A DNA stretch of 64,000 bases from Erysipelotrichaceae bacterium (GTDB lineage: Bacteria > Bacillota_I > Bacilli_A > Erysipelotrichales > Erysipelotrichaceae). Below the pieces are notes generated by a model that saw only the letters and a program-made list of their open reading frames with translations, did not search any database and was not told the DNA's origin. The translations under genes were made by a program, and so were the position numbers. Below are positions 18,010 to 26,489 of the stretch, piece by piece. The stretch's first letter is position 1; the number at the start of each line of letters is the position of its first letter. The stretch covers positions 170,731 to 234,730 of the forward strand of contig JALEZD010000023.1 of the NCBI GenBank assembly GCA_022772735.1. The letters are read 5' to 3'.

Positions 18010-18765
18010 ATGTGGAAGAAATTAACTGACTTATTATTTGAAGAAGATGATGTAATGGATGAAGAAGAAATTGAAGAAACAGTCGTAAAAAAACCTGTAA
18101 AACAAAGTAAGCCTGTAAAGAAAACAGAAACTGTTGTTGAAAAACCAATTGTATCTGAAACAAAGGTTGTTGAACCCGTAGTTAAAGAAGAAATAGTTGA
18201 AGAAAAACCAAAATCTCTTGGTATAGTTATTGATGAACTTCAAGAAATAAAACCAGTTGAACAAAAACCAGTTGAAAAAATTAAACCTAGAGTTGTTGAA
18301 ACAAGTAGACCGACAAATTTAGTAAAACCAACTCAACGTCCTAGGGTTATACCAAGTAATAAACCAGAAGGTAAATACAATTATGAGTTTACACCAGTTA
18401 TTAGTCCTATTTTTGGTATAAATGAAAAGGATGTAGATGCGGTTATTCCAACAAATCCAAATAAGAAAAAAACTATTACTGATAGTAGAATTGGAACTGT
18501 TATTTCACCAATGTATGGTATTGATAGGGATAATGAACCAGATAGTATTTTTGGTAAAGTATCACCAAAAGTAAATACAGTTAGCGAAAAAGAAACAGAA
18601 GAAGAGTTAGTTAATTTTTCTCTAGATGATATTTTGGCAAAAAGAGATAATGAATCTGATTTAGATAAAACAAAGTTTTTTAAAACCTCTGAATTAGATG
18701 AATTTGATAGAACAACTGTTTTTAACAATCACAATATGAGTTTGTTTGATGATGAAAATGAATAA
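18010..18765 (+). CDS. Disordered charged protein with ISP-[FY]-G repeats, upstream of murC
   Basis: This 251-residue cytoplasmic protein starts MWKKLTDLLFEEDD, followed by a Lys/Val/Glu/Pro-rich low-complexity region (20-115). Two related motifs follow, PVISPIFGI near residues 129-137 and TVISPMYGI near 163-171, and an acidic C-terminus with SLDDILA. I do not recognise an enzyme domain. AAAGGAGA precedes ATG 18010. It overlaps murC. In B. subtilis this position before murC is held by the DNA translocase SftA, but no translocase domain is present here. Confidence 0.6.
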   Translation: MWKKLTDLLFEEDDVMDEEEIEETVVKKPVKQSKPVKKTETVVEKPIVSETKVVEPVVKEEIVEEKPKSLGIVIDELQEIKPVEQKPVEKIKPRVVETSRPTNLVKPTQRPRVIPSNKPEGKYNYEFTPVISPIFGINEKDVDAVIPTNPNKKKTITDSRIGTVISPMYGIDRDNEPDSIFGKVSPKVNTVSEKETEEELVNFSLDDILAKRDNESDLDKTKFFKTSELDEFDRTTVFNNHNMSLFDDENE

Positions 18766-20062
18766 TTATTATTTTATTGGAATTAAAGGAACTGGTATGG
18801 CTGCATTAGCCATACTTTTAAGTGATTTAAAACATAATGTATCTGGCTGTGATTTAAATAAACATTTTTTTACAGAACAACCCTTAATTGACAGAGGAAT
18901 AAAAATTGATACATTTGAAAATGCCAAAATCCCTGATAATTCTGTTGTGATAATTGGAAATGCATTTTTAGATGATTTTCCATTAGTTAAAGAAGTTAAA
19001 AACAATAAAAAAATATCAAGTTATAGATACCATGAATTTTTAGGTGAATTTATGAAAAGTTATATTTCACTCTGTGTATCAGGAAGTCATGGGAAAACTA
19101 CTACAACAGGAATGTTGGCGTCTGTTATGAGTGAGTTTGATGGTGGATATTTAATTGGTGATGGAACTGGTTATATTAATCAAAATACAAAATATTTTTG
19201 TGTTGAAGCTGATGAATATAGAAGACATTTTTTATCGTATAATCCTGATTATGCAATAATTACAAATATTGATTTAGATCATGTTGATTATTTTAAAGAT
19301 GATATTGATTATGAAAATGCATATATTGAATATTCAAACAATATTAAAAAAGCACTTTTTATTTTTGGTGATGATAAAAAAACAAGAAATATTAAGCCAT
19401 CATGTAAACACTATTGGTATGGTGAAAAAGATAATGATGATTTACAAGCAAAAAATGTTGTAGAAACTAGCAGTGAAGTTAGTTTTGATTTATATTTTCA
19501 AGGAAAATTTATATATCATTTCAAGTTACCTTTTGTAGGTAAACACTTATTATGGAATGCATTAGGTGTTATAGGTATTGGACTTTTAGAAGGTATTAAT
19601 CCTGAAGATATTGAAAAAGGATTAAGAAATTTTAAGGGAGTAAAGCGTAGATTTGTAGTTGAAGAAGTGAGTAATAGTATATTTATTGATGATTATGCAC
19701 ATCACCCTACAGAAATATCTGTTACTATTGATGCAGCAAGAAAAAGGTTTCCTGATAAAAAACTAATCGCAATTTTTAAGCCACATAGAGTATCTAGGGT
19801 TTTTAAATTTGCAGATGAATTTTCAAGTGCATTAAGTAAAGCCGATGAAGTTTATTTATGCGATTTTACAAGTATTGATGATAAAGAAGATGGAATAGAT
19901 ATAGATATTACATATTTACAAGAAAGGATACCTGGATCATTTGTTATTAAAGAGGATGATGATGCAGCTCAAAAACTTGCAAAGCATTCACCAGCAGTGT
20001 TTTTATTTATGTCTAGTAAAGATATTTATCCATTAGCGCACAAAGTAAAGCGCTATCAATAA
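18758..20062 (+). CDS. murC: UDP-N-acetylmuramate--L-alanine ligase
   Basis: This Mur ligase of about 434 residues adds L-Ala to UDP-MurNAc, the first peptide step of peptidoglycan. It shows N-terminal FIGIKGTGMAALA, the ATP loop SGSHGKTTTTGML near residue 109, EADEYRRHFL, TNIDLDHVDYF, and FIDDYAHHPTEI. Start is set at ATG 18758 (MNNYYFIG); ATG 18749 is in frame. It overlaps the previous gene by 8 bases, so it is likely coupled. Confidence 0.95.
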   Translation: MNNYYFIGIKGTGMAALAILLSDLKHNVSGCDLNKHFFTEQPLIDRGIKIDTFENAKIPDNSVVIIGNAFLDDFPLVKEVKNNKKISSYRYHEFLGEFMKSYISLCVSGSHGKTTTTGMLASVMSEFDGGYLIGDGTGYINQNTKYFCVEADEYRRHFLSYNPDYAIITNIDLDHVDYFKDDIDYENAYIEYSNNIKKALFIFGDDKKTRNIKPSCKHYWYGEKDNDDLQAKNVVETSSEVSFDLYFQGKFIYHFKLPFVGKHLLWNALGVIGIGLLEGINPEDIEKGLRNFKGVKRRFVVEEVSNSIFIDDYAHHPTEISVTIDAARKRFPDKKLIAIFKPHRVSRVFKFADEFSSALSKADEVYLCDFTSIDDKEDGIDIDITYLQERIPGSFVIKEDDDAAQKLAKHSPAVFLFMSSKDIYPLAHKVKRYQ

Positions 20063-20064
20063 TA

Positions 20065-20093
20065 TTGAAAAAGTTTTCAAAAAGTTTTATAAT
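20065..20093 (+). promoter_or_regulatory. Promoter with cre-like operator before ytxG-ytxH-ccpA
   Basis: TTGAAA (20065-20070) and TATAAT (20088-20093) are 17 bases apart, a near-consensus sigma-A promoter. The 14-mer TGAAAAAGTTTTCA (20066-20079) is a perfect dyad covering the -35 end and spacer and fits the catabolite response element TGWNANCGNTNWCA with a single mismatch. CcpA binding here, giving autoregulation of ccpA, is inference. Confidence 0.65.
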
Positions 20094-20110
20094 TGTTGTG
20101 AGGTGGAAAT

Positions 20111-20491
20111 ATGTTAGATGATTTACTTTTAGCATTAAAGAATTTATCTGTTGAGATTTTACCAATTTTAGGTGCAGTTTCACTTATTTTCTTATGCATT
20201 TTTTTGAAAAAATTAAGTGTTTTGATTGAAAGTATCACTAAAACAGTTGAAAAATTGAGTCCAACAATAGATTTAGTTGATAAAAGTATTGAAAAAATAC
20301 AACCTCCACTTGATACAGTTGTGAAACTAAGTAATACAATTGATGGTGTTCATGATAAGACTGTTGAAAGCGTTAATAAAGCTACAGCATATGTTAATGA
20401 AAATATGTCTGAAATTAAGTCAAAAATTAATGACAAGGTTAGCGAAGTAAAAAATATTTTCAAGAAAGATGAGGAAACAAAAGATGAGTGA
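20111..20491 (+). CDS. ytxG: DUF948 family protein (YtxG-like)
   Basis: This 126-residue protein has one N-terminal membrane helix (about residues 15-36) and a long amphipathic helical region with repeated KLSPTIDLVDKSIEKIQPPL-type segments, typical of DUF948/YtxG. Function is unknown, possibly general stress or envelope. GTGAGGTGG precedes the ATG. Order murC-ytxG-ytxH-ccpA is as in Bacillus, which supports the name. It overlaps the next gene by 8 bases. Confidence 0.75.
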   Translation: MLDDLLLALKNLSVEILPILGAVSLIFLCIFLKKLSVLIESITKTVEKLSPTIDLVDKSIEKIQPPLDTVVKLSNTIDGVHDKTVESVNKATAYVNENMSEIKSKINDKVSEVKNIFKKDEETKDE

Positions 20492-21098
20492 AAATAAAGA
20501 ACCAATTGAAGCTATTGAAGAAACAGTTGAAGAACTTAAAAAGAAAATCGAAGAATTAAGTGATGTTGAAAAAGAAACATCTGATGATTCAAAATTAGAT
20601 ATTCCTGCATTTAAGTTAAATGATGAACAAAAAGAAAAAATTAGTGAAATTAAAGAAAAAACTACAGAAATTTTTAATGATACAGTTGATCAGGTTAAGA
20701 AAGTCACTAAAGAAATTAGTGAAAATGAAAATGTTCAATCTACACTTGAATATTTAAAAACAAATGCAATAAAAGCAGTAGATAGTGCGAAAGTTGTATT
20801 AGATAAAGTTTCTGATGATCCTAATGTTCAAAAAACATATGTAAATATTAAAGAATCATCTGTTGATTTTATTAACAATGCTTCAAAAACAATTAATGAA
20901 AAAATCGAAAAACTAAAAGAAAATGAAGAAATAAAAAATGTGTTTGATAACATTAGCGAAAAAGTTGATAAAGGTAGTGAAAAAATAAATGATAGTATCA
21001 ATGAATTTATCAGTAAGCCAGAAGTTAAAGAACAATTTGATAAAGCAAAAGATTTTGCAAGTGATACAGTTGATAAAATAAAAAATATATTTAAATAA
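20484..21098 (+). CDS. Helical stress-type protein (YtxH position)
   Basis: This 204-residue protein is almost entirely charged amphipathic helix, with repeating units such as VDQVKKVTKEISENENVQ and KIEKLKENEEIKNVFDNI, and ends VDKIKNIFK like the upstream protein. No membrane segment or signal is seen. It lies where Bacillus has ytxH, but lacks the usual YtxH N-terminal helix, so identity is positional only. ATG 20484 follows GATGAGGAAA. Confidence 0.55.
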   Translation: MSENKEPIEAIEETVEELKKKIEELSDVEKETSDDSKLDIPAFKLNDEQKEKISEIKEKTTEIFNDTVDQVKKVTKEISENENVQSTLEYLKTNAIKAVDSAKVVLDKVSDDPNVQKTYVNIKESSVDFINNASKTINEKIEKLKENEEIKNVFDNISEKVDKGSEKINDSINEFISKPEVKEQFDKAKDFASDTVDKIKNIFK

Positions 21099-21111
21099 TC
21101 TAGGAGGTACA

Positions 21112-22098
21112 ATGAAAAGAGTTACTATTTATGATGTTGCAAAAGAAGCTAATGTTTCACTTGCAACTGTGTCAAGAGTTGTAAATGGCTCAGATGTAGT
21201 TAAACAACCAACTAGAGAAAAAGTAGAAGAAGCGATTAATAGATTAGGATATAAACCAAATGCAGTTGCTCAAGGATTGGCACTATCTAAAACTACTACA
21301 ATTGGAATGGTTATTACTGATGCTAGTGTGAATTATACTGGTCAAATTATCAATGGTGTTTTAGATGCTGCAAAAATAAAAAACTATAATATTGTTATGC
21401 ATGCAATTTCTGCTGGTATTACAGATATTAATGATATTATCGAAACAATTATTAAATCTAGAGTTGATGGTGTAATAATTTATAATGATAAGATTGACGT
21501 AAGTGAATTGCAAGAAGTTTCAAAATATAACATTCCTATAGTTTTTATCGGCAATAAAACTGTATCTGAAAATGTAGGTTCTGTTTATGTAGATATAGAA
21601 TCTGTCGCAAAAGAAGCAGTAAGTATGTTTTTGAAAAGAGGAATAAACGATGTTTGTGTTTTACAAGAAAGGCACAACAAACACATCAATGATCAAATGA
21701 TTTCTGGTGCTAAAAAAGCATTTAAAGAATATAAATTACAAAATAATGGATATTTAGAAATACCATCTGAATATGAAACATCTTATGACTTTTTATTTGA
21801 TTATTTAAAGACTAGAAAAACTAAAGCATTAATTGTTCATAGAGATGCACAAGCTTTAGCTGCAATAAATGCTGCAAAAGAAAATGGAATAAAGGTTCCT
21901 GAAGAGTTAGAAGTGGTATGTATATTAGATACAAAATACAATTTAATGACAAGACCACAAATATCAAGTTTCTCTCTTCCTTCATATGATTTAGGTTCTA
22001 TTGCAATGGCATCTATTGAAAAAATGCTTAATGAACAAGAAGAAGGAAAAGCTTATGAACTTAGTTATTTCTTTGTTTCAAGACAATCAAGCAAATAG
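21112..22098 (+). CDS. ccpA: LacI-family regulator, catabolite control protein A
   Basis: This 328-residue protein has the LacI HTH (TIYDVAKEANVSLATVSRVV, then hinge RLGYKPNAVAQGLA) and a periplasmic-binding-like core. Placement between ytxGH and tyrS matches ccpA of Bacilli, and length fits. CcpA with HPr-Ser-P binds cre sites to control carbon metabolism. A cre-like dyad lies at 20066-20079 before the operon. TAGGAGGT precedes ATG 21112. Another LacI paralogue cannot be excluded from sequence alone. Confidence 0.82.
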   Translation: MKRVTIYDVAKEANVSLATVSRVVNGSDVVKQPTREKVEEAINRLGYKPNAVAQGLALSKTTTIGMVITDASVNYTGQIINGVLDAAKIKNYNIVMHAISAGITDINDIIETIIKSRVDGVIIYNDKIDVSELQEVSKYNIPIVFIGNKTVSENVGSVYVDIESVAKEAVSMFLKRGINDVCVLQERHNKHINDQMISGAKKAFKEYKLQNNGYLEIPSEYETSYDFLFDYLKTRKTKALIVHRDAQALAAINAAKENGIKVPEELEVVCILDTKYNLMTRPQISSFSLPSYDLGSIAMASIEKMLNEQEEGKAYELSYFFVSRQSSK

Positions 22099-22128
22099 TT
22101 GACTATGCTTATATAAATATGTTTTAAT
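22099..22128 (+). promoter_or_regulatory. Promoter of the tyrS T-box transcript
   Basis: TTGACT (22099-22104) and TTTAAT (22123-22128) are 18 bases apart, starting just after the ccpA stop and just before the T-box leader. Confidence 0.5.
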
Positions 22129-22139
22129 AGTTTTGCGTT

Positions 22140-22338
22140 GATTAGAAATAGTAATAGTGAAGAATATTTAGAAAGATCTCGGTTGATGAAAGGGATTTAT
22201 TTGAAACTATGAATACACCTATGAGCATCTTATTGAAAAGATAAGACGTAAACCAGCGTTAACGGTTTAAAGTGCATATCAATGATATGAATTAAGGTGG
22301 TACCGCGTATTTGACGTCCTTATATGGACGTTTTTTTT
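22140..22338 (+). promoter_or_regulatory. T-box riboswitch (tyrosine) of tyrS
   Basis: The leader carries the T-box sequence AAGGTGGTACCGCG (22295-22308), where TGGT pairs with the uncharged tRNA end. Stem I sequence includes TGAATACACC (22210-22219) with TAC at 22214-22216, the expected Tyr specifier. The terminator ACGTCC/GGACGT with a T-tract lies at 22314-22338. Uncharged tRNA-Tyr should favour the antiterminator and raise tyrS expression. Specifier placement is by pattern, not folding. Confidence 0.9.
22314..22338 (+). terminator. T-box terminator hairpin
   Basis: ACGTCC (22314-22319) pairs with GGACGT (22326-22331), followed by an 8-base T-run. This is the expression platform of the tyrS T-box. 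Confidence 0.88.
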
Positions 22339-22356
22339 ATTTAAATGGAGGACTAT

Positions 22357-23607
22357 ATGAATTTTTTTGAAGAATTAGAATGGCGTGGACTTGTAAAAGA
22401 TGTTACAGATTATGAAGGATTAAAAGAAAAGTTAAATAATGAAAAAGTTGTTTGTTATTGTGGGGTTGATCCTACTGCAGATTCAATGCATATTGGACAT
22501 TTACAACAAATAATTTTACTTCGTAGATATCAGCTGGCTGGACATATGCCAATTGCTCTTTGTGGTGGTGCAACAGGTACAATTGGTGATCCAAGGCCAA
22601 CAACAGAAAGAAGACTGATTACTCTTGAAGAAGTTAGACATAATGTTGAAGGAATAAAAAAACAATTATCAAACTTCTTAGATTTTGAAGGTGGGAAAGC
22701 TCTTTTACTTAATAATTTTGATTGGTTAGGTAATTTAAATTTAATTGATTTTTTACGAGATTATGGAAAATATTTTAATGTTAGTAATATGCTTTCTAAA
22801 GATACAATTGCTAAAAGATTAAGTACAGGTATTTCTTTTACTGAATTTACATATACAACGCTTCAAGCAATCGATTTTTTACATCTATATAAAAATTACA
22901 ACTGTGTTTTACAAATTGGTGGTTCAGATCAATGGGGTAATTTGGTTTCTGGAACAGATTTAATTAGAAAAGTTTTAGGAGACAAAGTAAAAGTATATGG
23001 TGCTACATCACCGTTAATTACAAAAAGTGATGGAAGTAAATTTGGAAAATCTGAAGGTGGTAATATATGGTTAGATCCTTTAAAAACATCACCATATGAA
23101 TTTTATCAATTTATAATTAACATATCTGATGATGATATTATAAATATGTTAAAAAAATTGTCGTTCAAATCTAAGGAGGAAATTGAATTACTTGAAAAAT
23201 CTTTAAAGGAAAATCCACATCTAAGAGAGGCACAAAAAGCACTTGCTGGGGAATTGACATTATTAGTTCATGGTGAAGAAGGTTTAAATCAAGCTATAAA
23301 AATCACAGACACACTTTTTAAAGGCGATATTAAAGATTTATCTGCATCTGAACTTAGAATTGGTTTAAAAGATGCAAAAAGTTTTGAAATTATTGATGGC
23401 GAACTTTTGATAGATGCATTAGTGAATAATAAAATTATTTCAAGTAAAAGAGAAGTCAGAGAACTTATTAATTCAGGTTCAATATATTTAAATGGTATTA
23501 AAGTAGATTCAATTGATAAAGTGCTTTTAAAAGAAGAAGCTTTTGACAATGAATTTTTGATTATAAAAAAAGGTAAGAAAAATTACTTTGTATTAAATTT
23601 TAAATAG
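22357..23607 (+). CDS. tyrS: Tyrosyl-tRNA synthetase
   Basis: This 416-residue class I synthetase charges tRNA-Tyr. It has the HIGH-type motif MHIGHLQQI near residue 47, TGTIGDPRP, the Tyr pocket QIGGSDQWGNLVSG, the KFGKS loop (SDGSKFGKSEGG), and a C-terminal S4-like RNA-binding domain (REVRELINSGSIYLNG). ATG 22357 follows ATGGAGGA, and the longer reading from 22345 has none. Regulated by the upstream T-box. Confidence 0.98.
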   Translation: MNFFEELEWRGLVKDVTDYEGLKEKLNNEKVVCYCGVDPTADSMHIGHLQQIILLRRYQLAGHMPIALCGGATGTIGDPRPTTERRLITLEEVRHNVEGIKKQLSNFLDFEGGKALLLNNFDWLGNLNLIDFLRDYGKYFNVSNMLSKDTIAKRLSTGISFTEFTYTTLQAIDFLHLYKNYNCVLQIGGSDQWGNLVSGTDLIRKVLGDKVKVYGATSPLITKSDGSKFGKSEGGNIWLDPLKTSPYEFYQFIINISDDDIINMLKKLSFKSKEEIELLEKSLKENPHLREAQKALAGELTLLVHGEEGLNQAIKITDTLFKGDIKDLSASELRIGLKDAKSFEIIDGELLIDALVNNKIISSKREVRELINSGSIYLNGIKVDSIDKVLLKEEAFDNEFLIIKKGKKNYFVLNFK

Positions 23608-23633
23608 GATATAATTTTAAAAGAGGTGAGTAA

Positions 23634-24170
23634 ATGAAAAAGTTATTAAAACTATTAATTACCTTCTCTTTTCTTTTTGTGGGTTGTACAAAGAAAAATT
23701 CTACATTAGATAGAGGTAGTCAAGAGTATATTTCATATTATAAAGCTATTGAAGAAAATGATGTTTTTAATGAGGATTCAAATTACTATAGTATAAATGC
23801 AGAATTAGTAGATAATGGTAATGAGAAATATACATATTATATATTTATTGATGATCCTAAAATTGCAATGTATGATATAAAAGTTTTAGCAGTTGAAGAT
23901 GGTGTTTCTTTAAGTGAAAATCAAAATATGCAAGCTTCAATTGGAATCTTTGAAAATAGTAAATATTCTATGGTTCCATTTCAGGTTAATATAGAATCAG
24001 GATATTACAAAGGGTTAATGTTAAGTGGCGAAACAAATGCCTCTTCAAAAGTCTTTAAATTATTAGTTAATTGGTATGGTATTGATAGAAAAACAAGTTA
24101 TCGTGAGTTTATATCATTTACACTTGATTTAAATGGTATACAAAGATCTCACGATGATATAGAGGGTTAA
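23634..24170 (+). CDS. Predicted lipoprotein of unknown function
   Basis: This 178-residue protein starts with MKKLLKLLITFSFLFVGCTKK, a lipoprotein signal with lipobox FVGC. The mature part is a likely beta-rich domain (KYTYYIFIDDPKIAMYDIKV, KVFKLLVNWYGI) with no family I recognise. AAGAGGTGA precedes the ATG. It is 26 bases after tyrS and 5 before the flippase gene, so probably co-transcribed with them. Confidence 0.62.
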   Translation: MKKLLKLLITFSFLFVGCTKKNSTLDRGSQEYISYYKAIEENDVFNEDSNYYSINAELVDNGNEKYTYYIFIDDPKIAMYDIKVLAVEDGVSLSENQNMQASIGIFENSKYSMVPFQVNIESGYYKGLMLSGETNASSKVFKLLVNWYGIDRKTSYREFISFTLDLNGIQRSHDDIEG

Positions 24171-24175
24171 TTTAA

Positions 24176-25801
24176 ATGAGCAAAAGAATAAAACAATCAT
24201 TTATTGCTGGTTCTTTAACAAGCTCTGCAGGAATATTTTTATCAAAAGCGTTAGGGTTACTTTATGTAATTCCATTTACTGCACTTGCCGGTGGTGAAGG
24301 TAATATGATATTTTACAGTGCTGCATACACTTATTATGATTTACTACTTCAAGTATGTACTGCAGGTTTACCTTTTGCAATTGCTGCAATGGTTGCAAAA
24401 TATGCAAGTAAAGATGATTTTAAGACAGTTGTTTTAATAAGAAAACTATCTTTTAGTGTTTTAATGCTTTCAGGATTTGTGATGGCTGTTATTTTTCTTT
24501 TATTAGCTAATCCACTTGCAAAAGATGTGCTTGGAAACTCTGCAACTGTAAGTGATATAGATACATTAAAGAAAGTTTTTATGATTTTATCACTGGCAAT
24601 CGTATTAGTTCCATTTTTAAGTTCTTATAGAGGTTTTTACCAAGGATTAAAAGAGTTGCAAGTATATGCATTTTCTCAAGTTCTTGAGCAATTTGTAAGA
24701 ATTACTTCTTTACTTGGTTTAGGATATATAGCTGTTGTAATTTTAAGATTAGAAAGTATATATGCAATATATATGGCAGTATTATCAACTTCAATTGCTG
24801 CGATGATTGCGATTGCTTATTATGTATATTTTGATAAAAGAAATTATGGTGTTATTCTTAGAGCATCACGTTTTCAAAAAGAAGAGGGTATCAGTAAAAA
24901 AGAAGTATTAAAAGAACTTTTTGCTTATGGTTTACCATATCTAATTGTTTCAATACTTGGAAATAGTATGAATATTGTTAATAATAACTTTTTTATGAAA
25001 GCTATGGAATCAATTAACGCTGATTATGAAACTTCAAAAATATTATTAGGAATAATACAGGTTAATACTAATAAATTAACATCAATACCACAAGTTTTAG
25101 CAATTGGATTTTCAAGTGGAATAGTTCCATATCTTACAACATCATTAGAACAAAAAGATTGGAAAACATTAAGAAAAAATGTTTTATCTTGTTTAGATAC
25201 AGTACTTTATATAAGTTTGCCACTTTGTTTTTGTTTATTTGCACTTGCAAAGCCAATTTATTTTGTTATGTATGGCGATAAAAACTTAACTTTAGGTTAT
25301 GATGCACTAAAATATAGCAGTATGTTAGCTTTAACAGGAACAATATCACCAATATGTAGTTCAATGATGATGACTTTAAAATTTAGAAGAAAAAGTATAA
25401 TTTATTTATTTGTTGGTTTTATTGTGAAATGTGTTAGTTTTTACCCACTAATTCATACTTTTGGGTATAGTGGTGCAATTACATCAAGTGTTTTAACATC
25501 TGTAGTTGTTATTTTCTTAAATCTTCAACACATAAGTAATAAATATAAAGTTAAATACAAAAAAACTTTGGTTAGAATGTTTAAAATGTGTTTATGCTTA
25601 ATTGCAATGAATGGTGGCTTTGCAGTTTTAAGATTACTTGGATTAGATGTTATTAGTAAAGGGAGATTTATTGGGTTATTACAACTTGCATTATATGGAG
25701 TTGTGGGCACGATAATCTATTTATACACTTCATCAGTATTTAAACTTCCTCAGGCAATATTAGGTTTGGATTTTAATAAATTTTTAAAAAGGTTAAAATA
25801 A
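24176..25801 (+). CDS. murJ: MurJ-type lipid II flippase (YtgP/SpoVB family)
   Basis: This 541-residue MOP-superfamily membrane protein has about 14 hydrophobic segments. The start SFIAGSLTSSAGIFLSKALG and LSSYRGFYQGLKELQVYAFS are typical of the YtgP/SpoVB oligosaccharide exporter group. Such proteins flip lipid II across the membrane for wall growth. The gene is followed directly by an RsuA-type synthase, as ytgP is by ytzG in Bacillus. A related polysaccharide exporter is the alternative. Confidence 0.85.
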   Translation: MSKRIKQSFIAGSLTSSAGIFLSKALGLLYVIPFTALAGGEGNMIFYSAAYTYYDLLLQVCTAGLPFAIAAMVAKYASKDDFKTVVLIRKLSFSVLMLSGFVMAVIFLLLANPLAKDVLGNSATVSDIDTLKKVFMILSLAIVLVPFLSSYRGFYQGLKELQVYAFSQVLEQFVRITSLLGLGYIAVVILRLESIYAIYMAVLSTSIAAMIAIAYYVYFDKRNYGVILRASRFQKEEGISKKEVLKELFAYGLPYLIVSILGNSMNIVNNNFFMKAMESINADYETSKILLGIIQVNTNKLTSIPQVLAIGFSSGIVPYLTTSLEQKDWKTLRKNVLSCLDTVLYISLPLCFCLFALAKPIYFVMYGDKNLTLGYDALKYSSMLALTGTISPICSSMMMTLKFRRKSIIYLFVGFIVKCVSFYPLIHTFGYSGAITSSVLTSVVVIFLNLQHISNKYKVKYKKTLVRMFKMCLCLIAMNGGFAVLRLLGLDVISKGRFIGLLQLALYGVVGTIIYLYTSSVFKLPQAILGLDFNKFLKRLK

Positions 25802-25802
25802 A

Positions 25803-26489
25803 ATGGAAAGAATTGATAAGATATTAGCCAATAAGGGTTTTGGAAGTAGAAAAGAAGTAAAAAAAATAATTAAAGAAAAAAGAGTTTATGTAAATGAAAT
25901 ATTAGTTTTAAAAGATGATTTAAAGATTAGTGAAAATGACTTAATACAAATTGATGATATAAAATTTAAATATAATGAATTTGTTTATATAATGCTTAAT
26001 AAACCTAATGGTGTTATAAGTTCTACTTTTGACACTATTCATCAAACAGTTTTAGATTTAATAGATGATAAAACAAAAGGTTTGTTTCCTGTGGGTAGAT
26101 TAGATATTGATACAGAAGGTTTATGTTTGATTAGTAATGATGGTATTCTTGCGCATAATTTACTATCAAACAAAAAACATGTTGAAAAAGTCTACGAAGT
26201 ACATACCTTAAATGAATTGAGTTTAGATGATATAAAAAAAATAGAAAATGGTTTAAAAATTGATAATGATGAAATTTGTTTGCCTGCAAAAATAATTAAT
26301 GTCAATAACTATTATGAGTTAAGTATTTGTGAAGGGAAATATCATCAGATTAAAAGAATGATGTTGGCTTTAAATAATGAAGTTACATATTTAAAAAGGA
26401 TAAAAATGGGGAAATTAATCCTTGATCCAAAGTTATCCTTAGGAGAATATAGATATTTAAGTGAAGAAGAAATACAATCACTTAAATAA
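25803..26489 (+). CDS. RsuA/RluB-type rRNA pseudouridine synthase
   Basis: This 228-residue enzyme isomerises a uridine in rRNA. It has an N-terminal S4 domain (RIDKILANKGFGSRKEVKKI), the catalytic motif PVGRLDIDTEGLCLISNDG with the active Asp near residue 101, and GKYHQIKRMM at the C-terminus. Start 25803 is one base after the flippase stop. It resembles YtzG of Bacillus by position. Convergent with ispH, overlapping it by 8 bases. Confidence 0.93.
   Translation: MERIDKILANKGFGSRKEVKKIIKEKRVYVNEILVLKDDLKISENDLIQIDDIKFKYNEFVYIMLNKPNGVISSTFDTIHQTVLDLIDDKTKGLFPVGRLDIDTEGLCLISNDGILAHNLLSNKKHVEKVYEVHTLNELSLDDIKKIENGLKIDNDEICLPAKIINVNNYYELSICEGKYHQIKRMMLALNNEVTYLKRIKMGKLILDPKLSLGEYRYLSEEEIQSLK

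Noticed and set aside
18034..18264. Minus-strand frame rich in Phe and Tyr
   Set aside because: It is the complement of the Lys/Glu-rich low-complexity region of the gene at 18010.
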